Under the pieces are notes generated by a model. That model saw only the letters and a program-made list of their open reading frames with translations, was not told the origin of the DNA and did not search any database. Shown here one piece after another: positions 6,661-9,793 of a stretch of 9,793 nucleotides of DNA. The first letter of the stretch is position 1. Each line of letters opens with the position of its first letter. The position numbers and the translations under genes are program-made. Origin of the DNA: Clostridia bacterium (GTDB taxonomy: Bacteria > Bacillota_A > Clostridia > Oscillospirales > CAG-272); NCBI GenBank assembly GCA_017500625.1, contig JAFVYX010000051.1:1-9793 (forward strand). Reading direction: 5' to 3'.

Positions 6661-8139
6661 TTACTCCATAAGAAAACACGCAGAGAGAGCCGCGCGCGTC
6701 ACAGCATCGGCGGCACGGAGCGAATAATTTCTCGCGGCCGAGAGGCGCTGACCGATCGAGACGAGAATGGCCCGCTCGGGCAGGGGCAGCTCCAGAAGCG
6801 CCGCGGCGTTCACGTGAGCGAGCGCCCCCGTCAGCGAGCAGTAGCGCTCGTAATAATGCGAGGAGAGGAGCGCCGAAAGACCGATGGCCAACGCGGCCTC
6901 CATTTCCCCGTCCGCCGCCTTGATGACGTTCAGCTTGTTATCGGTCGAGATCATCGCATCGTAGGGGAGCTGGCCCGAAAGATACACGCCCGCCACAAGG
7001 TGACGGCCGTCCCGCTTGGTGGGAGCGCGCTTGACAAGCACCATCGTGCGGTTCGGCTCACGAAGCGAGGGGATCCGCGGCACAAGGTAGGGGGTTTCCC
7101 TGCCGGGGGCGGGAAAGCGCATCTGTCCGCCGATAAGCCCCGCAGGGTGCAGAAGCGGCACGGCACCGTCCCGACGATCGGGGCGCAGAAGCTCACGGTA
7201 GCGCGACTCGATCGTGAGCCCCGTTTTGACGGTGAGCCCAAAATCGGAGAGGCGGTAGGGAAAGGAGTTCATCGCGCGGACAAGGGCGATATCCTCCTTG
7301 CTTTTTGCTAACAAAACTTTATACTCCGACGAAAATACCGCCACAGGGTAGGGGATCGGCGGCAATTCCTCTATGCCGCCCGCCCGCTTGACGCGGACGC
7401 GGAGAACGCTCGGCTCCTCGCCGTAGCGGAAGGTGGCCAGCATCGTCTTATCGGGGCGGTTGCCACGGCGGCCGACGTCCAGCGCAAGGAGGACGAGGGG
7501 AGCACGGGCAAAGAGGCGCTCACGGAGAGGGGCGGCGCCCACGCTGTCGGCAAACGAGAGCGGAAGGATCGCCGCCATCGCGCCCCCCTCGGCAAGCGTG
7601 GCGGCCACGGCCTCGGCAAAGAGGAAGGCGGTGTCGGTCAGGCGGGGCAGGACACGGTGACAGAACGCGGCGGCAGGGCTGTCCTCCTCGGGCAGGCCCG
7701 TGGGGGGCGAAACGACGGCAAGATCGTAGCGCTCTCCGTCCGCGCTCGGCTCGGCGAGGCCACGGGCGGTTGCCAGGAAGTCCTCCTCTTTGATGTTGAC
7801 GACGAGGCGGACGTTATAGTCGTGCTTCGCGCGGCGGCGGACACGCTCCAGAATATCGGCAAGGGTGGGAAGAAGGCGCCCGTCGGTCTCATAAGCATCG
7901 AGAAGAATGCGACGGACATGGCCCGCACGGCAGAGCGCCTCCACAGCGGCGGCAGAGAGGATCCCCGTACCGGCGCCCGCATCGAGCAGGCGGACCTCCT
8001 CCTTTTCGGGCAGGGGAAGCCCGGCGGCCAGCTCGGCCGCGGCGGTGGCGGGCGTGAAAAAGCGACCGAGGCGGATCCCCTCGGCAGCGACGGTGCGCCG
8101 AATGAGCTTATTGGTGTGCCGTACGGCAAGAGCGAGCAT
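6661..8139 (-). CDS. PstI/BsuBI-like adenine-specific DNA methyltransferase, orphan, altered catalytic motif
   Basis: SAM-dependent DNA methyltransferase of the gamma (M.PstI/M.BsuBI, Eco57I-methylase) type, 492 aa, close to that family's roughly 500 aa. Visible motifs: LGRFFTP (24-30, motif X region), the SAM-binding DAGAGTG (53-59), acidic E84 after strand 2, EEDF (118-121), and AVVSPPT (141-147) where NPPY/F is expected. Next comes AAILPLSF (189-196), then the target-recognition half with VKTGLTIESR (304-313), VLVKR (367-371) and AHVNAAAL (441-448), which line up with M.BsuBI landmarks STGRVV, NGHTQVNATDL and similar. Family knowledge predicts N6-adenine methylation, but Asn-to-Ser and aromatic-to-Thr at the catalytic motif make activity doubtful. 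No restriction endonuclease gene is adjacent. Composition matches its chromosomal neighbours. The start at 8139 is chosen for its ribosome binding site and promoter. Confidence 0.85.
   Translation of the reverse strand: MLALAVRHTNKLIRRTVAAEGIRLGRFFTPATAAAELAAGLPLPEKEEVRLLDAGAGTGILSAAAVEALCRAGHVRRILLDAYETDGRLLPTLADILERVRRRAKHDYNVRLVVNIKEEDFLATARGLAEPSADGERYDLAVVSPPTGLPEEDSPAAAFCHRVLPRLTDTAFLFAEAVAATLAEGGAMAAILPLSFADSVGAAPLRERLFARAPLVLLALDVGRRGNRPDKTMLATFRYGEEPSVLRVRVKRAGGIEELPPIPYPVAVFSSEYKVLLAKSKEDIALVRAMNSFPYRLSDFGLTVKTGLTIESRYRELLRPDRRDGAVPLLHPAGLIGGQMRFPAPGRETPYLVPRIPSLREPNRTMVLVKRAPTKRDGRHLVAGVYLSGQLPYDAMISTDNKLNVIKAADGEMEAALAIGLSALLSSHYYERYCSLTGALAHVNAAALLELPLPERAILVSIGQRLSAARNYSLRAADAVTRAALSACFLME
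7310..7320 (-). repeat. dispersed AT-rich 11-mer, copy 3 (in the methyltransferase gene)
   Basis: AAAGTTTTGTT on the minus strand, sense to the gene (codons for YKVLLAK). It forces AAA, TTG and TTA codons that are rare in this GC-rich gene. Confidence 0.5.
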
Positions 8140-8143
8140 TCTG

Positions 8144-8154
8144 CCACCTCCTTT
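8144..8154 (-). promoter_or_regulatory. start-deciding ribosome binding site of the methyltransferase gene
   Basis: AAAGGAGGTGG on the minus strand, with its AGGAGG core (8152-8147) seven bases from the ATG at 8139. An upstream in-frame ATG at 8193 lies inside the -35 region and cannot be in the transcript. Confidence 0.92.
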
Positions 8155-8169
8155 TTGTCTTCTTTTTTC

Positions 8170-8198
8170 ATTGTAGCACAGAAAATGCGACAAATCAA
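8170..8198 (-). promoter_or_regulatory. sigma-A-type promoter of the methyltransferase gene
   Basis: Minus-strand -35 TTGATT (8198-8193), 17-bp spacer and -10 TACAAT (8175-8170) preceded by TGC. Start of transcription near 8163 gives a short leader of about 24 nt. Confidence 0.85.
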
Positions 8199-8230
8199 GA
8201 GACCGAGGCCGCCTTTTTTTCTTGGGGGTG

Positions 8231-8259
8231 TTGCACCTTTCGGGAAACTGTGCTACAAT
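8231..8259 (+). promoter_or_regulatory. sigma-A-type promoter of the degenerate phosphoesterase gene
   Basis: -35 TTGCAC (8231-8236), 17-bp spacer and -10 TACAAT (8254-8259) with TGC before it. Transcription should begin near 8266. AAAGGAG at 8288-8294 then precedes the ATG at 8305 by ten bases. Confidence 0.85.
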
Positions 8260-8304
8260 AGTCGTAAGGATACCATCATTCTGAACGAAAGGAGCGTGCC
8301 GCCA

Positions 8305-8967
8305 ATGAAGCCCTTACGCATACTGCACGTGGGAAGCGTGGTGCTGGGAACACCGTATCTCGGACTCCCCCCCGAAAAATGCCTTGAGCTTTACCGTCGG
8401 TTTCCCGAGGTGTTCGACGGTCTTTTCGACTATATTAAGAGGGAGCGCATCGACCTTGTGCTTTTCTCGGGCAACCTTTGCAGCCGCTACCTGACCAGCG
8501 AGGACGCCCGTCACCTCATTGAGCTGCTCTTGGCTTGCCAAGACACGACCTTTGTCGTCTCCCCCGGCGACCTCGATCCCTACGACCCCGACTCGCTCTA
8601 CATTTCGGGACGCCTTCCGAAGAACGTTAAGATCTTCGAAAACGAGACGCTCGATCATTTCGATCTTCCCGAGCTGGGCGTTCGCGTGTACGGCTGGGCG
8701 ATCCACGGCCAGCGCTCGAGCTTTGATCCCCTCGTGGGGGCGGCTCCCGAGGAGGGCGATCGCCTGAATCTCCTTTCGGGCTGCTGCGCGATCACAAGCC
8801 GCCCGATCTCCGCGCACATCTCCCCCGAGGAGATCGCGGCCTTCGGCGCCGATTACGCCGCCTTCTCCCACGGCCCCGCAACGCCCGTGCGCCGCGCGGG
8901 CAAGACGCTCTACTGCCACGCGGGCTTCCTGGAGGTCACAAGGAATATATTTATCCATGCTCTTTAG
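8305..8967 (+). CDS. SbcD/YhaO-like phosphoesterase homologue lacking metal ligands, 3'-truncated
   Basis: The 220-aa frame follows the YhaO/SbcD fold: ILHVGSVVLG (6-15), VLFSGNLCS (52-60), VVSPGDLDPYDPDS (84-97), VRVYG (126-130), LLSGCC (156-161) and AAFSHGP (185-191). Against the intact sbcD in this window, DLHLG has become SVVLG, GDLFD is GNLCS, GNHD is GDLD, LLHG is LLSG and GHYH is SHGP. Only an Asp and one His of the metal site remain, so hydrolase activity is very unlikely. The frame, promoter and ribosome binding site are intact, pointing to a maintained non-catalytic protein rather than a decaying gene. The family would continue with GRGFDE and a further 100 or so residues, but after E210 the sequence enters AT-rich DNA and stops after a foreign tail (about TRNIFIHAL). 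The role is unknown; DNA or protein binding is a guess. Confidence 0.75.
   Translation: MKPLRILHVGSVVLGTPYLGLPPEKCLELYRRFPEVFDGLFDYIKRERIDLVLFSGNLCSRYLTSEDARHLIELLLACQDTTFVVSPGDLDPYDPDSLYISGRLPKNVKIFENETLDHFDLPELGVRVYGWAIHGQRSSFDPLVGAAPEEGDRLNLLSGCCAITSRPISAHISPEEIAAFGADYAAFSHGPATPVRRAGKTLYCHAGFLEVTRNIFIHAL
8936..8945. other. abrupt GC-rich/AT-rich junction
   Basis: G+C falls from 43/60 (8881-8940) to 18/60 (8941-9000). The plus-strand phosphoesterase and the minus-strand HEPN gene both lose homology to their families here, facing each other 3' end to 3' end. No inverted repeat, tRNA or target-site duplication is visible, so it looks like illegitimate recombination or an assembly join. Confidence 0.85.
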
Positions 8968-9168
8968 TTTATTCATTTGGGCTCTAATATCATGGTTTTC
9001 TATATATCTTTCACCATACATCTCAACTAGATATTTTAGGGAAAACTCAATTGCCTGATGTAAATTAAAACAACATTCATCAATATATGCATCATCTACA
9101 GATATATATTTATAACTATTTTCTGCACTAAATTGTTTAGCTTTAGCTCTGGCTAATAATTTACTCAT
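8941..9168 (-). pseudogene. HEPN-domain toxin gene, 3'-truncated at the junction
   Basis: The first 76 residues (from the ATG at 9168) resemble the N-terminal half of HEPN-domain proteins: an amphipathic start, then CCFNLHQAIEFSLKYLVEMYG (32-52) and the HD of the family's HDL element (59-60). HEPN toxins of MNT-HEPN pairs are RNases whose RX4-6H active site normally lies in the C-terminal half, which is absent. The frame happens to stay open through the junction down to 8314 (284 codons), but everything beyond residue ~76 is antisense to the phosphoesterase gene and is not HEPN. The start overlaps the stop of the nucleotidyltransferase gene by eight bases (ATGAGTAA), so translation is coupled. 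As it stands the toxin should be inactive. The HEPN call rests on a short stretch plus operon context. Confidence 0.7.
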
Positions 9169-9754
9169 ATATTGTAACCCCCATTGTACTTATATTTTTA
9201 TATAACTGAGAATTTTCATCAATTGTATCAAGCCAAACAATATCCGCATTATACTCAGTTATTTCTTGGATTTTTTCTGATATTAGATTTTGATTTGTTC
9301 TGCTAAAATGTCCATTTTTAAATTTGATTGATAAATCGATATCACTTCTAATATTACATCTAATATTAATAGAGCTTCCAAATAAAATCACTTTTTCAAT
9401 GATATCATATTTTTTTAATAAATTATAAACTTCATTTATTTTTCTCTGCATCAAAGGATGAATTCGATCACATTCATAATTTAGATTTTCAACAATAATA
9501 GGAAAATGAAATATTTTATATTTATTATCTTCCCAAGTTGTAGCCATTGTAATTTTACCACTATTAATAATATTTAATAATGTTTCAATTGAAACTCCCA
9601 AAGCTTTCGCGATGCTTTCAATTGTTTTAATTTTACAATCGCCAATCTTCTTCTTACCATTACATAATTCATTTAATGTTGTATATGGGACATTAGATAT
9701 TTCAGCTAATTTATAAACTGAGATGTTTCTATTTTTTAGATATTCTTTAAACAT
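9161..9754 (-). CDS. XRE helix-turn-helix / minimal nucleotidyltransferase (MNT) antitoxin
   Basis: A 197-aa two-domain protein. Residues 1-65 form a Cro/CI-type helix-turn-helix (YKLAEISNVPYTTLNELCNG, 14-33, then IESIAKALGVSIETLL, 45-60). Residues about 98-197 are a pol-beta-superfamily nucleotidyltransferase with LFGSS (124-128) and SDIDL (137-141), matching the GSx10DxD pattern exactly, and a likely third acidic residue D171. In type VII toxin-antitoxin pairs, MNT antitoxins neutralise the HEPN toxin by AMPylating it; the fused repressor domain suggests autoregulation of the operon. The ATG at 9754 is preferred because GGGTGA (9764-9759) precedes it. An in-frame TTG at 9784 lies upstream of the expected transcription start. 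Codons are strongly AT-rich, unlike genes left of 8940, so it is horizontally acquired or from another genome. Confidence 0.85.
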   Translation of the reverse strand: MFKEYLKNRNISVYKLAEISNVPYTTLNELCNGKKKIGDCKIKTIESIAKALGVSIETLLNIINSGKITMATTWEDNKYKIFHFPIIVENLNYECDRIHPLMQRKINEVYNLLKKYDIIEKVILFGSSINIRCNIRSDIDLSIKFKNGHFSRTNQNLISEKIQEITEYNADIVWLDTIDENSQLYKNISTMGVTIYE

Positions 9755-9770
9755 TATATCACCCACTAAT

Positions 9771-9776
9771 ATTATA
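9771..9776 (-). promoter_or_regulatory. -10 element of the MNT-HEPN operon promoter
   Basis: TATAAT on the minus strand preceded by TGG (extended -10). With a 17-bp spacer the -35 would fall just beyond the window end, so the promoter is only half visible. Confidence 0.55.
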
Positions 9777-9793
9777 CCACACAACCTTATAAC

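Larger units (their letters stand above)
8170..8259. repeat. 12-bp inverted repeat covering both divergent -10 elements
   Basis: CTGTGCTACAAT occurs on the plus strand at 8248-8259 and on the minus strand at 8181-8170. Each copy contains the extended -10 of one of the two divergent promoters. Part of the identity follows from promoter consensus, but the shared CTG prefix and the shared C in TACAAT go beyond it. It could be a pair of operator half-sites. Confidence 0.6.

Noticed and set aside
8140..8193. An upstream ATG extending the methyltransferase by 18 residues
   Set aside because: It lies inside the -35 element of the gene's own promoter, has no ribosome binding site, and the extension is unlike the family. 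The ATG at 8139 has a near-perfect one.
8314..8940. A 284-aa HEPN protein reading on through the junction
   Set aside because: Beyond residue ~76 the frame is antisense to the phosphoesterase gene and shows no HEPN features. Open antisense frames are common in this GC-rich DNA.
8992..9009. R54-x4-H59 in the HEPN fragment as the RX4-6H active site
   Set aside because: This His belongs to the HDL element that follows helix 2 in the family. The catalytic motif normally lies further towards the C-terminus, which is missing.
9755..9784. TTG start at 9784 for the MNT gene
   Set aside because: The region contains the extended -10 of the operon, so it would not be transcribed. ATG at 9754 has a ribosome binding site.

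Overview
The first ~8.94 kb are GC-rich, densely coding chromosomal DNA. The secG-rnr order, strong AGGAGG-type ribosome binding sites, near-consensus vegetative promoters (several with an extended -10 TGn) and a YhaO/YhaN-type nuclease-ATPase pair all suggest a GC-rich member of the Bacillota, most likely an uncultured gut-type Clostridia. That placement is inferred from gene content and signals only. The last ~0.85 kb are strikingly AT-rich: by direct count, bases 8881-8940 are 43/60 G+C and bases 8941-9000 are 18/60. This segment has a different origin or is joined artificially.

Layout, left to right: (1) a HAD-family phosphatase on the minus strand, cut by the window edge; (2) a divergent promoter region; (3) a two-gene plus-strand operon, an SbcD/YhaO-type exonuclease overlapping by 4 bp a 740-aa SbcC/YhaN-type ATPase, closed by a strong hairpin terminator; (4) convergent to it, on the minus strand, rnr (RNase R) preceded by secG, with a terminator-like hairpin between them; (5) a 492-aa PstI/BsuBI-like adenine-specific DNA methyltransferase on the minus strand, with no restriction endonuclease gene beside it and an altered catalytic motif (SPPT instead of NPPY/F); (6) a compact divergent promoter region in which both promoters carry the same 12-bp sequence in inverted orientation; (7) a plus-strand relative of the SbcD/YhaO phosphoesterases whose frame is clean but which has lost nearly all metal ligands, and which is cut off at its 3' end; (8) a sharp composition junction near 8940; (9) an AT-rich minus-strand MNT-HEPN (type VII-like) toxin-antitoxin operon in which the HEPN gene is cut at that same junction.

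Functionally, sbcD plus the ATPase are expected to form a Mre11-Rad50-like DNA end-processing complex. In this lineage the ATPase carries a predicted membrane hairpin in the middle of its coiled coil and has no zinc-hook CxxC. secG and rnr are housekeeping genes. The points most worth a second look are the divergent pair of apparently catalytically degenerate DNA enzymes (methyltransferase and phosphoesterase) with matching promoters, and the junction that breaks both the phosphoesterase and the HEPN toxin gene at one point. That junction may be a real recombination event or an assembly chimera; the sequence alone cannot decide.

No gene-free stretch exceeds 300 bases. The longest gaps (620-758, 6539-6660, 8140-8304) are promoter regions.
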